DNA of 64,000 nt, taken from assembly GCA_001599715.1 (NCBI GenBank), contig BCHU01000011.1, forward strand, positions 124,001 to 188,000, in the 5' to 3' direction. Origin of the DNA: Phaeotremella fagi. Taxonomy: Eukaryota > Basidiomycota > Tremellomycetes > Tremellales > Phaeotremellaceae. Shown here one piece after another: positions 1 through 12,787 of this stretch (the stretch's first letter is position 1; each line of letters opens with the position of its first letter). A program made the translations under genes and the position numbers. A model generated the notes under the pieces. It was given only the letters and a program-made list of their open reading frames with translations. It had not been told where the DNA came from and did no database searches.

Positions 1-837
1 GCAGCAGTCGCCCGAACAGGCCTACCAGAATTCGATACCTGAGTGTCCTCATTCCCGTGATAAGAATGGTCGGAACTTCTTCTTCTTGTAACTGGCATGA
101 TGAGTTGATTGGGGTCTATGGAGGTAGGTAGAGGTGATGGATTTGTGTTTGGATTCTTGAATTTGATTTTTATCGGTGTTTTGTTGGACGGAATACCTTC
201 CTCTTGAGAGATGGGTGTGGGAATTGGTTGAGAATACGCGAGATCGGGTGTTGGAGTTTGGATAGGATGAGAAGGGATTTGTGGGATTGGTGAATGAGAT
301 CCGTAGAGTGGATGTTGCTGCTGGTGTTGAAGCTGTGGATGAAATGAATTTGGTGAAGGGGTTGGAAAAGGACTGCGACTAGGTGCTAAACCACCAGCGT
401 ATGAGTGATTGTTATGCTCGTATACAGCCTGTTGTGCTCCTTGATATGGTTCAGGTGGATAATAGATCTGAGGACTAGGTTGATAAGAGTTATAAGGTTG
501 GATTGATTCGATTTCAAGTTGGATTGAAAAACCTTGTGGATCTTGGGGTTGAGGATAAGGAGGGTATTGCTGGGTTGGGCGTTCTACGTATCCAGTGTAC
601 TGTCTCCAGGTTGAGTCAGTGTTTCCCGGAATCTGATTGTTGGTGTATTCGTTTTGGTTGTAGTTGTTATTATTGAAATCAATATCTGATTGTTCGTATT
701 GGTATTGCTGTTGATGAGGATGCTGATTTGACGGCTGATAGCCGGGGGTTGATGGCATCAGATAGCCATTGGCTAAGTGTGATAGAGTGAGTGTGGGTTT
801 AGGTGGTTGATATGGATACTGTGGACGACTATTATTG
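1..837 (-). CDS. Gln/Pro/Tyr-rich protein, N-terminal part only (runs off the window)
   Basis: On the minus strand a continuous reading frame runs from about 837 down to the window edge without a stop. It encodes low-complexity sequence rich in Gln, Pro, Tyr, Ser and Asn (for example QQYQYEQSDIDFNNN), followed by a short basic stretch (MPVTRRRSS) and a GRPVRATAA segment at the edge. The upstream end is probably an intron acceptor at about 838 (TAG), because the frame has no good ATG there; a candidate first exon lies near 900-960 on the minus strand but I could not join it in phase. Such Q/P-rich N-termini are common in fungal chromatin-remodelling and transcription subunits (SNF5/SFH1 type). 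That identity is a guess, since the conserved domain would lie outside the window. Codon structure and a clean open frame make it a real gene. Confidence 0.6.
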
Positions 838-1191
838 CCTATGCAAGATAAAACGAATGTATGTTGAGAATGAAAAGAAGAAGAAGGAAGAGGAGGAGTA
901 CGCGTTTGGTGGGGGGTGGTGTTGAGTGGTGGTGAGTGGTGGCGACTTCGTCAAAGGTGACATCCATCCATTTAAATCTCATCCATCTTCACTTGTACTT
1001 TTACTTTTACTCATACTTAGACTGCTACAGCTTCTCTCTACTCTTTCATACATATACATAGAACTGAATCATCTATCCAACATATAGAGAAAATCCTCCA
1101 TTGAAGGTTCCACAAACCCCCAACCAAATCCGCACAGATACGATATCCAATCTCCAACCGTCAAAGTCTTCCTATCCTATCACCCTATCAA
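838..1191. promoter_or_regulatory. Divergent intergenic region between the Q-rich gene and VID30
   Basis: About 350 bases separate the two divergently transcribed genes. It holds tracts of GGTGGTG/GAGTGGTG and a CTTTTAC repeat (about 993-1012). Any first exon of the minus-strand gene would lie here. No clear TATA box is seen. Confidence 0.4.
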
Positions 1192-4100
1192 ATGTCTCGA
1201 AGACCATCACCACCAATCTTAGATCCCTTCCCCCCACTGTCCTCATCCAGAGCATCAAGCAGTTCCAGAACGTATGCATCTATCGCCGCTCAAACTTCTT
1301 CATCAACTTCTACCAGGTCGACAACTCGACATGGAGCTGATTGGGGGAGTGAGGATGTTGAGAGAGATAATGTACTTGATGATCTGAGTGTATATCCCGT
1401 CATCACTCCTGATCAACCTTGGGTTACGGAGACTGTTGTGGTTAACGGTGATACTGGGGCGGGGGTTTCAGACCAGTCTGAACTTGGTGAGTTTGATTTC
1501 GATATCATCTCATTAACCAACTTTATCAGTGAATACTCCAATTGAAGTTAACGCAGATAATGAAGCTGCATCCAATGCACCACTGGCACCATTCCTCAAT
1601 CTAGACGATCTATTGGGATTTACCACTAGAGAAGCAACTGGACCACCACCCGGAATACCAATACATTCTTCGTCAACCCCTCTCCCCTCTTCAAGAGGAA
1701 GACAACGACTACCACCACGACGAACAGCAGCACCCGAAGCACCTCGACGAATCTCAGAAATCACACCCCAAATACCATGGCGATCAGGTTCAGGTTTGAC
1801 ATTCAACGAAACTCAATCGTCATCATATACACCAGGCGAATTATCGAATCGATACGTTGACGGTGTACCTGCGTCGAGAGAATGGCAGATTGAAATGGTC
1901 GACCAGATGAGTCGGGAAAGAGCTGATAGAATCTCTAGGACTTGGGATACAGATGGCTATGTCCATAATCCAGTTCCTGTCATTGATTTCCCAAGATTTT
2001 CAAATTCGACGGATGCTGGTAGTATCAATAGATTAACCAGTCAGATTCTTAGACCAAGACCGAACGGTACATCAAACAATTTGACTTCAACAACTTCCAA
2101 TTCAACACCTGCAGTCCCAACAGCGAACAGTGGTACATTACCTTCGATATCTAATATCACTAATACCGATCCACGACGTTCGACAACTGCATCAGGAACA
2201 ACATTGATTGACGACTTACCGCCATCCAGAAGGCGTCGTCGACAAAGGGCAAGGACGATCCGATCGTCTAGTGATTCACCGTCGTTCCAAGATCGAGTGG
2301 TCACCAACACAGAGATCGAGGAGATGTTGGATCAAGCCATGGATTCCGATAACGATGATAACAACCTAATAAATTTCTATCCCAGATTCAGTAATCCTGA
2401 TCCCTCCAGACCACTATATACACACCCAAACACGACTGGTGATCTTGATATCATTTCTTGGTCAACTCCTGCTTTGCCAAGTGAGAGAAATGTTATTTCA
2501 CCACTTCGACGGGGTGGGAATAATAGACGGAGAACTTCGACTCGTTTGAGTAATCTGGAAACTATCTCTATCGTTGAGGAAGATAATGCTGATGTCGAAG
2601 AGGGTGTGATTCCAGATGACGAAGGAGGATTTAGAGGATACGGTTTATCACCAACAAATCTAGCTGTTTCTAGAGGGGTTCAACCTGCAATAGTTCGAAC
2701 TGGCGATCTAACAAGTACAAACACGTTAAATCCTTCTACTCGAAGATCGAGGGAAATAATCGATGAAGGCGAAACGGAGAGAGAACTAATTGCGAATCTT
2801 CGAGAAAAGAAACGACGTCGATTACTATCAATCACCAACACCCTCACCCCTGACAGACCGAAATATCTCCAATGGTCCAAAAACCTAAACCCCAACATAC
2901 CCCTTCCAAAAACATTCAACACCCCCAAACAAAGTTCACATCTCGCCACCTCCTCCAACCCCAACGAACAAATCATAACCTATCTGCCGAACCCGAATCC
3001 ACTGGGTACAGATGAAGATTCATCTTCACTGTATACGATCTATCCTATACCAGTGGAATGCGGTGTACATTACTACGAGGTTAAAGTGTTGAACGCTGGT
3101 TTGGAAGGTTTCATGAGTGTCGGTTGGATGCTGGAGCATACGGATTTGAAACGATTGGTAGGGTGGGATAGGGGTAGTTGGGGATTTCATAGTGATGATG
3201 GAAGATGTTTTGAGGGGAGAGGGAGAGGTGACGATTTCGGTGAACCTTGGGGATGTAAGTTTGGTTTGAATTTAGTTTCGTTGATTGCTTTATTGACTCG
3301 TCAGTGAACGATGTTATCGGTTGTGGTGTAGATTTCAGAATTGGTAGAGCGTTTTTCACCAAGAACGGGACTTTCATCCGTAAGTACTGTTTTCACTGAT
3401 AGTATCAAACAGATACTGATAAAACGCCAGGGCACTGCTTCCGAAACCTAGGTAAAGGTCTGCACCCAGCTGTAGGTCTCAAAACCTCCGATGAATCATT
3501 ATCAATAAACTTCAACGGACCCTTCAAATACGATATCGAATCTTACGTCAAGAACGTACGGGACCAAGTGGTAGCTGAAGCGACTGGACCTGAAAGGTTG
3601 ATCAAGGAGGTTCCGAGATTAGTCGATCAAGTCATTTTTGGTCAGCGGGGTGTTAAATTTGCTGTGAATCCTGGTTTGGGGAATGGTGATTCGGATTGCT
3701 TGGAGAGGACTTCACGAGCTTTCGTGCTTGATCATTTGAGACATTATGGATACGATCGGTCTTTGGAGGTGTTTAAAAGAAGCTTATCAGAACGTGGTTT
3801 AACATCCGATCCAAAGGAGAAGAACTCAAAATCAGCAGTCACTAAAATCTCAAACCCCAACCCCAAATCAATCAAAGATTTCACGTCGTCTTACGCAGCC
3901 CTGAAATTCATCCATCACTCTATAGTCAATTCGGAGATTCTACCAATCCCTTGGTCTTTGATTATGGAATTCAAACCTAGTTTCTATGGACCGTTGCGAC
4001 ATGTCGAAAGGGAATTACTCGTTCATCATTTCATCCATCATCTTCGGAAGGCTGATCAAGGTATCTCTGATGACGAAGGGTACACTAAACCACCCCAACC

Positions 4101-4625
4101 CGTTCCAGGGGAAGTGGATACTATCAACAGCAGGCCTAAAAACTTGTTTTCAATGATAACTGATATGAAAGAAGTCGATTCTGTGGACAGTTACACTCAA
4201 ATAATTCAAATTGGAAAACACTTGAATGAATATAGTGAAACGGAACGATGGACGGAATACAACCAATCACAATTGAAACTAGCGTTTGGGTTGATGGGAC
4301 GAAAAATGGATGAATGGGATGAGACTGAAATTCCAATGATTGGCCTAAGATCTAGGTTAGAGATTGCTGAGAGACTTGATACGGTTTTACGGAGTGAGTT
4401 ACATATACTTTTGAACACTGGAAATTGACTAACAACTTGATGTTCATGGCAGATTCTATGAAAACTAAATTACTGTCGTATCTCGAAAAAGCTGTTCAAC
4501 AAACTCAAGCTGTCCAAACACGACTGAGTGGGGAGAAAGTACCTGAAGCTACTTATCTTGATGTAAGGGAGGCGTTGGGGGTTGGAGTGGATGCTGTTGA
4601 CGTTGAGAGTAAGAAGGATAGGTAG
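1192..4625 (+). CDS. VID30: GID ubiquitin ligase scaffold Vid30/Gid1 (RanBP9/10-like, SPRY-LisH-CTLH)
   Basis: Five exons (1192-1486, 1530-3254, 3305-3379, 3431-4393, 4453-4625) give about 1076 residues in frame. The first ~550 residues are Ser/Thr/Pro/Arg-rich and disordered. A SPRY domain follows (about 560-740), with YYEVKVLNAG, VGWMLEHTDLK and, across the third exon, NDVIGCGVDFRIGRAFFTKN. A LisH motif (AFVLDHLRHYGYDRSLEVFK, about residue 793) and CTLH/CRA helices run to the end. This order is that of RanBP9/10 and yeast Vid30/Gid1, which scaffolds the multi-subunit GID/CTLH E3 ligase that degrades gluconeogenic enzymes when glucose returns. The start at 1192 was chosen as the first ATG in frame with a typical GTGAGT intron after 295 bases. 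The second intron must end at 3304, because only that acceptor preserves the conserved SPRY strand. Confidence 0.9.
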
Positions 4626-4771
4626 GGGGTGGTGTATTTTTACCGTACGATTACATCCAATGTATCCATTACACTGTCGGGTTTAACCGTGGTGGAGGTG
4701 ACTGTTAAATCTATTTATGGCTTGTATCTAAAGAAGTGACATTTCTTCACTTGAGTATCCACATCACCAAA

Positions 4772-5927
4772 ATGTTGACAACCCAAGAAGGTAAGTCACC
4801 CCCCTCCCCTCCTCAACTCCCAACTCCCACTTAACATCACGGTAGCATGCCATTCAATGCCCCCAGTCGAGATAGACTACAAACCCAAAGGCCAATGGAA
4901 CGAGAGTGTAAGCCAGAGCCCAAGTCTCCATTATAGATGAGAAACTAAACAAGAAGGGTAGGGTTTACAAGGTCTTAAAACCTATTCCATAACTCCTGGA
5001 GAATCCAAGAAAGCTATAATTTATATATACGATATTGGAGGTTACTCCGATCAAACTTTTCAAGGTAAGTCAAAGACTACCACCGGGGTCCTGATCGTAA
5101 ACGTAGGAGCCGATCTACTAGCTTCACAAGGGTTCCACGTCTACGCACCAGATTTGATGAAAGGCGGTAATCTGAATCTCAAAGAGTTGACCCAAATGAC
5201 CCCAGAGGCGAAGTACGTCCCCCCTCCCTTCCTCCTATTCAAACACTGACAAACGGCGTAGGGCCGAAGTAACCACCAAATTCAGAGCTGGTTTCCCAGG
5301 GAAACTCGATACCCAATTCACACCTTTCAGAGCTATCATCCAAGAACTGAGATCGATGGGATACGAACGTGTTGGCGGAGCGGGTTTTTGTTGGTATGTA
5401 CATGCTTTGGTTGAGTAGGGGGTTGGGGCTGATAGGATGGATAGGGGAGGTAATTTGGTAGTTCAGATCCCGGAGTTGGACGCTATCGCCATGGTTCATC
5501 CTGGGTTCGTGTTTTGTTTTTTTATTGAATACCTGAATACTGATAGGTGATTTAGAGCCGCAGTATCATCTGAATCAGCTGAAAAATTGTCCGTCCCAAC
5601 TTGTTTATTACCATCCATGAACGAGGATGAGAACAATGTGAGTTCGCGTTTATTGCAAAGGCGAAGTGTTGATGGATGACAGATGAACGGTTTCCACGAA
5701 ACCATGTTGAAAAAACCAATAGGCGAGAAATGTATTTTGAAATACTACAAAACCATGCCTCACGGTTGGTGCGCTTCCAGAGCTGATGTAAGTTGATCTC
5801 AATTCTTGGACTCACAGTGATTAAATGCTGATAAAACGTCGGGGGATAGTTGAACGATCCTGAAATCTTTGAAAAGTTCACTGACGCTTTTCATGTCCTT
5901 GGAAAATTCTTTAATGAGAATCTGTAG
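4772..5927 (+). CDS. Dienelactone hydrolase family protein
   Basis: Nine small exons (4772-4790, 4846-4907, 4962-5064, 5107-5212, 5262-5393, 5445-5504, 5556-5637, 5683-5787, 5850-5927) sum to 248 residues, the usual length of this family. The alpha/beta-hydrolase fold is recognisable. The nucleophile is the Cys in the G-x-C-x-G elbow (GAGFCWGGNLVVQ), a family trait. The catalytic His is in MPHGWCASRAD near the C-terminus, and a Gly-rich strand IYIYDIGGYS and DLLASQGFHVYAPD precede them. The reaction would be hydrolysis of a lactone or small ester in the cytosol; the substrate cannot be read from sequence. The first exon is only 19 bases, supported by a consensus GTAAGT. One donor (GTTCGT at 5505) is weak but is the only one keeping frame. 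Confidence 0.9.
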
Positions 5928-6115
5928 GAAAAGTTGGATTGAGAATTGATATTTAATTTCGTACTGTGTTATATTGAAAGTATCATTTTGAGTTTTGATG
6001 TTGATTCGAATGCAAATCATGTTATCAATGTGGATACCAAACAATGCCATCATATATAAACAATACAATACAATCTTTCTAAACATCTATCAAATACAAA
6101 ATCCTCAGATACAAC

Positions 6116-8637
6116 CTAACCAGACGCTCGTAGACGTTCCTCCTCCCCCTCCTCCTCAAATTCAATCTGCTGTTCCACCCCAGCCCCAGCCCCAGCCCCA
6201 TCTTCATCCTCAATAGTCTGTAAGAAAATATGTCGTTGACCTCTAGAGAAATATAATGCTGGTTCCTTGTTTTGAACGACTGCTTTGGTTATTAGACAGT
6301 AGCGTACGGACTGGGTGTGTTAGTTCTGGTTCTGGCAGAGGAAGGGGGGGGGGGGATGTGTTGCGTGAACATTATAGAGTATTCTATCCATCCACCCATC
6401 CACCCATCCACCCCAATTCAAATTTCACTCACAGAAGCAGGTACCTCAAACATACAATCCGCCAAAACCCCCTCCAAAATCCCCCGCAACCCTCTAGCCC
6501 CTCCACCCCTCCTCAACCCCAACTCCCCAACCTCCCTCAAAGCATCAGCCGTAAAAACCAATTCCGTCCCATAACCCATAAAAATCTTTTGATACTGCTT
6601 AACAAGTGAGTTCCTCGGTTTCGTCAGTATATCAATTAAATCTTGGAGAGTGAGTTCGTTGAGTTCTGTTAGGATCGGTAAGCGACCTAGGAATTCGGGG
6701 ATCAGGCCGTAAGTTTGGAGATCTTTTGTTGTGGCTGGTGAATGGATTTTGGATTTGGTTCGTTGAGGGAGAGGAGCGTTGAATCCGATTGACTGGTATT
6801 TGGTCAGTGAGATTATGGTTATGATGGCAATTGGATTAGGCTTACACCCTTGCCCAATCTTCTGTTCACTATTTCATCCAATCCAACAAACGCTCCTGAA
6901 AGTACGAACAGGATGTTAGTGGTATCAACGACGAAGGTCTCGCCCTTAGAGGTGTTCCCACCACCACTGAATCCAGGCAATCCCTCTCTAACCCCTCGTT
7001 TAGCGTTGTTATTAGCACCCGATCCAGGATTATTCCCACTACCCCCTGGACCAGGACCAGTACCAAACGATCGACTCATCGGATCCCTAGGATCGTAGAT
7101 TGGCGGATCAAAATTCTCAGTTCTAGTTTCTGAACGTGGATTATCGCGATTAGTCGGGAAATTTGGATTTGGATTCGAATTGGAGTTGGAGTTGGTGGAT
7201 GAATTGGTGGATGAATTTGAATTGGTTGAAGATATAGGTGGTGGTTTGGCTGATAAAGTTATAGTCGTACCTTCGAGTAATCTGAGTAAAGCTTGTTGAA
7301 CACCTTCACCGCCTACGTCTCTTCCTCCCCATGCACCTGATTCTCCACCACCTCTACGAGCTAGTTTGTCTATCTCGTCTATGTGGATGATACCGACTCT
7401 GTTGCATGGTTAGTGGGTCGATTGGGTGGGAAGGATGGACTTACTCGGCTCGATTGACGTCGTATTCTGCTGCTTGGAGTAGTCTTAGTACGCAGTTTTC
7501 GACGTCGTCTCCGACGTCTAGAGGTTGGTTAGGAGTGACTTCGACTTTCTGAAGGGGTAGACTTACATCCAGCTTGAGTATACGACGTAGCATCGCAAGA
7601 ACTAAACCATGTGTCAGAGTCGAAGCAATATGATTATCAGAGAGAACTCACGCAAATGGAACATCCAACATCCGTGCTAAAGTCTTAACCATTAACGTTT
7701 TCCCCGTACCAGTAGGTCCACTAGAAAAACCAACCATCAACGGCCATTCAACATAAGAAATAAATGTTTGACCTACATCATGAGAACATTACTTTTCTCC
7801 ACCACCACATCATCAAAAACAGATTGTATCGGTTTGACTTCTTCCTCCCTTGGTATTGGATTATCTTTATTAACTTTTGATTCAATATTCTTTTCCGATT
7901 TGGAACGACGAGTTTTGGGGGGTGGCAATGAACTGAAATAACCATCTAATCCTCGGGCTAGCGATATTAATCCATCAGTCGTTAATTCTCAGATTTAAAC
8001 GGGGAGGACATACCATATCTACCCTCTCTCGACCTTTCAGTTATCAAATCATGGGTATGGGTTAAAGTAGGATCCGGATCTTTCTGATATCTCTCCCTTT
8101 CGAGTTTTTCTGGGTTACTGTATGTCCTAGAAGAGGATGAACGAGTTTTGGATTCGTTGGATTCTGATTGTTTGAGATTGGATTCTAAGGTTGTATATTC
8201 TATCGTTGACGTTGACGTTGAGGGTGGTGGAGGGGGAGGAGGTGGTTCAGAGAAAGAAGGTGTGATTCGTTGATAATGGTTAAACACACTTTCAAAGTCA
8301 GCTTGAGAACAATGGAAACGACCCTTACGCTACTGATAACACCCTTTTCGATTTCTCTTGACCAATGATATATTGAGATAGATGGGCTAGTATCTACATA
8401 CTAATCAGATTGGATGGTACGAAGAGGTGAGGTGGACTTACATCTCTCGGTGAACGGATTGACCATTGGGATTGGGGTTGAGTCGATAGATGTCTCGATA
8501 GTGGATGGAGAGCTAGATGGGTTCTATACCTTGATAAACGATTCAGATGCTTTGATAAGAGCATGTTGCTGTGCTGTGATTCTATTCTCCAAATGTGCTG
8601 TTGTCGTTGTCACTGTGTGTTGTATGAAAATTGTCAT
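6116..8637 (-). CDS. MCX1: Mitochondrial ClpX-type AAA+ unfoldase
   Basis: About 11 exons on the minus strand (8637-8530, 8493-8442, 8386-8329, 8288-8014, 7957-7777, 7720-7652, 7601-7567, 7517-7445, 7398-6846, 6792-6433, 6310-6116), about 652 residues. ClpX landmarks appear in order: [24 protein letters not shown], Walker [27 protein letters not shown], Walker [50 protein letters not shown] and [11 protein letters not shown]. It has no N-terminal zinc-binding domain, as in the yeast mitochondrial form, which acts as a matrix unfoldase. An acidic, disordered tail ends the protein. A Ser/Asn/Gly-rich insertion lies between the Walker B region and sensor strand. The first exon (MTIFIQHTV...) and the 36 nt first intron are the weakest part; translation could instead begin at the ATG at 8464-8466. 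Confidence 0.88.
6311..6432 (-). other. Unusually long last intron of the ClpX gene with a 12-C tract and CCATCCAC repeats
   Basis: The terminal intron is about 122 nt, twice the local norm. On the plus strand it shows a run of 12 G (6344-6355) and a tandem CCATCCACC array (about 6386-6411). On the transcript the run reads as poly-C just before the CTGCCAG/CACCCAG acceptor region and may serve as polypyrimidine tract. Such runs are prone to length change. Confidence 0.6.
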
Positions 8638-9620
8638 TAAATCAGACGTGTAAACGTTCAAACTCAACACTCGTAACGCTTATAACCGGTCATTTGCTTA
8701 CACGTCATTTTGGCATCACACTCTCTCAAAGCAAGAACCAGTTGAATGCTGAGAACGATGCATGTTTCTCTGGACTTCAAGTAGGAGGAGAAGTAAAACA
8801 TGGAAATGCACTACAATCATATGGGTTCCTTTCAGTGTTGCTCTCAATGTTTCCAGTTCACAATGATTCGATTTCAGTTAGAGTTTCGTGAGGGTGGCGG
8901 CTATAGGACTCAGTACGATTACTTGTAGTGTCTTTGTCCCTGGTATATATGTGTCATCATTTCGGTATTCTTTGACATCTCTGGCTGAATTAATGAATTC
9001 ATCTATATGTTCGAGTATACGCCGTACTCTCGTCTGTGCTGAAAAACCATCCCAAGCTGTGTGAAAACAGTGTGTTGCGCCTAACAGTGGCAGGAATACA
9101 AGACGTTAGAGGAGTGATTAGACAACGACAACTGATTTATTGACACGGACTACTAGAACCCATCGTACTACATTACATTACGCTCCAGACATACACACTC
9201 TTAATTATACTCATGAAGCCCAGTCCGACAAATTGACACTGTGAGTCTTCCAAGCCTCACATCATTTCTCGTTTACTATCTCCACCCCGAGAAGTCTCAG
9301 AAGGCTCCTCCTTCGAAGTCGTTAGATTTTCTGATGACCGAATAGTGAATTGATCATGATTTCTATCCCATTCTTCACACATATATCGTTTAGTAGTAGT
9401 GGGTATTGGTAGTTCTGATAGACGGATTTAAGCGGAAGAAGATAAAAGCTACACGTCATTATACCGTATTTTATTGTTGATAAGACCACGTGGTTCTGAT
9501 TAAGTTCACTAACAAAGCTTATTTGGGTAGGGAGATCAGCATCCAGCATCCAGCATCCAACATCCAACAACATCTTTTTATCATCAACATCTATATCTAC
9601 CATCTATATCTATCACCACC
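8638..9620. other. Intergenic region between ClpX and histone deacetylase genes
   Basis: Nearly 1 kb between divergently transcribed genes. I see no coding frame with intron-compatible structure. A short imperfect tandem array of ATCCAGC/ATCCAAC lies at about 9541-9571 and an ATCTATATCT pair at about 9588-9612, just before the ATG at 9621. Confidence 0.5.
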
Positions 9621-12139
9621 ATGCCCACGGGTTATCAGCCTATGGACATAACAGATTCCACCAGTGGAAACAAACCCAACAGGAGGGTAGCCTAGTAAGT
9701 CCTCTTCTCCCTCCAACCGAAACCCAAACTAACATCCACAGTTTCTACGATCGTAAGCCCCACCCCCCAAACCACCACTAACCCCCCAAAGCCGACGTAG
9801 GGAACTACACCTACGGCCTCGGTCATCCAATGAAACCCCATCGTATACGTATGGCCCATAACCTCATAGTCAACTACGGTCTCTGTGACGAAATCGAAGA
9901 AGACGCTCCGGAGGTTAATGGGGAAGGTGAACGACGAGTTAACGGTGATCTGATTAATGGGAACGGGGATGTTGATGGATCCGAGGGGAGATGGGATAAA
10001 GCTAGTTTGAACGGATCGAGAGGGAAGGCTATGCAGGTTTTCGTAGGTCCCTCCCAAATCTCTCCTTTTCATTTCTGATGTTCCGACCGGTGTTTAGCGC
10101 CCCCGTCGAGCTAATCGTTCTGATATGACTCGATTTCATTCGGATGAATATATAGATTTCTTGGCGGCCGTCACTCCTGAAACTGTTGATTCCATGACTG
10201 GAGGTGGTGTTAGATGTAGGTACACTGTGACTTCTTTCTTCGTTTCCATCACTCACTCCGGTCTATAGGTCTTATCGGTGAAGATTGTCCAGCTTGGGAA
10301 GGGTTGTTTGAATATTGTTCAATTTCCGCTGGTGGTTCTATTGGTAGGTCAGATGATACCGTGGTGCAATACAAGTTCTGATTGTTTGTTGTCTGCAGGC
10401 GCTGCTGAACGTCTTAACACTGGTCAGGCTGATATTGCTATAAATTGGGCTGGGGGTTTACATCATGCCAAGAAGACTGAAGCTAGTGGTTTCTGTTATA
10501 TCAATGATATGTGAGTAAAATGGTTTTAATCGTACTGAAAGATTTTAGTGTTTTAGGAATATTGGAACTATTAAGGTACGCATCTCATCTCTGGATATCT
10601 ATGTCATAGATGAGACTGAACTGACCTCTCTGACCCCAGAATCCACCCCAGAGTCCTTTACATAGATATAGACGTTCACCACGGTGACGGAGTTGAAGAA
10701 GCTTTCTACACCACCGACAGAGTGATGACAGCGTCTTTCCATCGATTTGGTGATTTCTTCCCTGGAACGGGAGACGTTAGAGATGTAGGAATGAAAAGAG
10801 GGAAAGGTTACGCTGTCAACGTCCCTTTACGTGATGGTATGACTGATGATGCCTTCCATTCGGTTTTCAAACCGGTAAGTGGATATCATTGTAGGTATGG
10901 TACTGAATGTACGCCAGGTTATTCAACATATCATGGATTGGTACAGACCCGGAGCGGTCGTTCTTCAGATGGGAGCAGATTCTTTGGCTGGTGATAAACT
11001 TGGTGGTTTCAACGTATCGCTGGATGGTGAGTTTACTTCAAGCATAGTTGAAAAAGGTTTTACTGACTCCTACCCTTACCAAGGTCATGCGGAATGTGCA
11101 AGATTCGTCAAATCTTTTAACGTTCCTGTCATGATGTTGGGTGGTGGAGGGTATACGACGTAAGTACGATCTCTTCAGAACTGTGGTGATAACTAATGTA
11201 TGGAATAGCAAAAATGTGGCTAAAGCTTGGACTCAGGAGACTGCTGTTATGTGTGGTAGAGAGTTGTCTGAGGATCTACCGTATAACCAGTAGTGAGTTT
11301 ATTTCGCTAATCGTATGAAAATGTACTAATTCATTTTTAGCATGGAATATTACGGTCCCAGATTCAAACTAGAAGTTCTACAGAATAACATGGATAACCA
11401 CAACACACCTGAATATCTCGAGAGAATAAAGTGAGTACCTATGTTGTACGTCGTGGGACTGTTGATTGACATGAACCAGAACCGCTGTCATCGAAAATCT
11501 GAGACAACTGCCGCACGCGCCTAGTGCTCAGATGAGGAATGTTCCTTCGCAGAAGTTGTCGACTGCTTTGGGGTTCAGTAAGGAGTATGACGAGGATGAT
11601 GATGAGGATGATGCGAGGCTGAGAAGTGAGTGTGGTGTGGGCTTTAGTGTCTTAAGTCCTGTTCTGACCAAGGTTCACTATGACACTTGGCCTCACATTA
11701 AGCCATAAGTCCAAAAACCCACTGACACCCCTTAGAACTCCTGAAAACCCGAAAACTAAACTACGAAGCCGCGTCCTCCGACTCTGAACCAGAAATGAAC
11801 GCCGATTCCGAAGAAGACGCCGCAGCCTACGCCAAACCCTCCAAAGCGAAGAGACAGGGCGGTCTGAGCAAGACGAATAAGAACAAGATCAAAACCACGG
11901 AAACGGTGAATGGAGGTGGACGGAAGAAACGATCGTTCTTCAGTTCAGGGGGTGGGGAGAGGTTGTTTGGGTTGAATCAGAATGGGGGGATGGGGTTGGG
12001 GTTGGGGACGACGATGACGGTATCGACTGGATTGGCTAGTGGTCGACCGGCTATTAATGGAGTTGGTGAGATGAATGTGACTGGTTTGACTGTGGGTGGG
12101 TTGGAGAGTCGGGGTGGAAGTCCTATGAGTGTTATGTAG
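9621..12139 (+). CDS. RPD3: Class I histone deacetylase, Rpd3-like
   Basis: Fourteen exons (9621-9694, 9742-9752, 9792-10042, 10098-10215, 10269-10343, 10399-10510, 10549-10575, 10640-10874, 10918-11026, 11084-11159, 11209-11292, 11341-11430, 11480-11625, 11736-12139) total 603 residues. It removes acetyl groups from histone tails with a catalytic zinc. Conserved blocks: [53 protein letters not shown] (His pair), [20 protein letters not shown] (zinc ligands Asp and His), [10 protein letters not shown] and [16 protein letters not shown]. The 160-residue tail is acidic, then basic and Gly-rich. Two exons are tiny (11 and 27 nt), and two introns end in AAG, chosen because only these keep the catalytic motifs intact. 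MQVFRPRRA and the tail fit Rpd3 rather than Hos2, but this is not certain. Confidence 0.92.
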
Positions 12140-12787
12140 GGGGGATGTATGTACGAATAGGAGATGTATGATAAGTGCGCCACGAGTACGAAGTAGGTTC
12201 TTGGAATTGTGCCTGGTTTTGACGTTGTCGGAGCTCCGTTTGGATTTGGGGTGGTGGTGAGGGGAGTGGTGGTGGTGGTGAAGAGAGGAGTGATGGTGCG
12301 GAAGGGGGTGTAGATGATGGCTGGGGTGGGTCTGATGAGGACACCAACCCTTGGTGTTTAGTCACTTGTCATTGCTCTTGTTCTCACCACCCCCCTTGGT
12401 AAACGTGAACGTGTCTAAATGACCACTGTAATTATGACGTACATCAAAAGGGTGGATCCGGAACAGTTGAATTAAAAGCAAGCATTTAAAAAACTAACAT
12501 CTAACATCTAACATCTACATCTCTTTCTGAAGGAATTACTTATTACACCCCAGTCACACGATACATCTATTCCTTTGTGACGCCGTCGTGTAGCAACACA
12601 CACCAAGATCCGTCCGAACGAAAAAATATCCATTCCTTCCCTCCTTCCTTTCTTCTTTGGAACATCTGTTAACTCATTTCGAGCACTATCCTTCACTTTT
12701 GACTCCTGATACACATCATCCCATCTACCCACTCACTCTCACCAACTCACTCATCCACGTTCACTCGCTAGCGCTCGCTCGCTCACT
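12140..12787. other. Intergenic region before TPS1
   Basis: About 650 bases holding the RPD3 3' end and TPS1 promoter. A triple AACATCT repeat (about 12496-12518) and a GCTCGCTCGCTC stretch (about 12771-12784) lie upstream of the ATG at 12788. No gene is seen. Confidence 0.5.

Noticed and set aside
7721..7776. Extra ClpX residues between SNVLM and GPTGTGKT (WPLMVGFSS)
   Set aside because: They are encoded by a 56-nt intron with GTAGGT donor and CTAG acceptor; removing it restores the normal [11 protein letters not shown].
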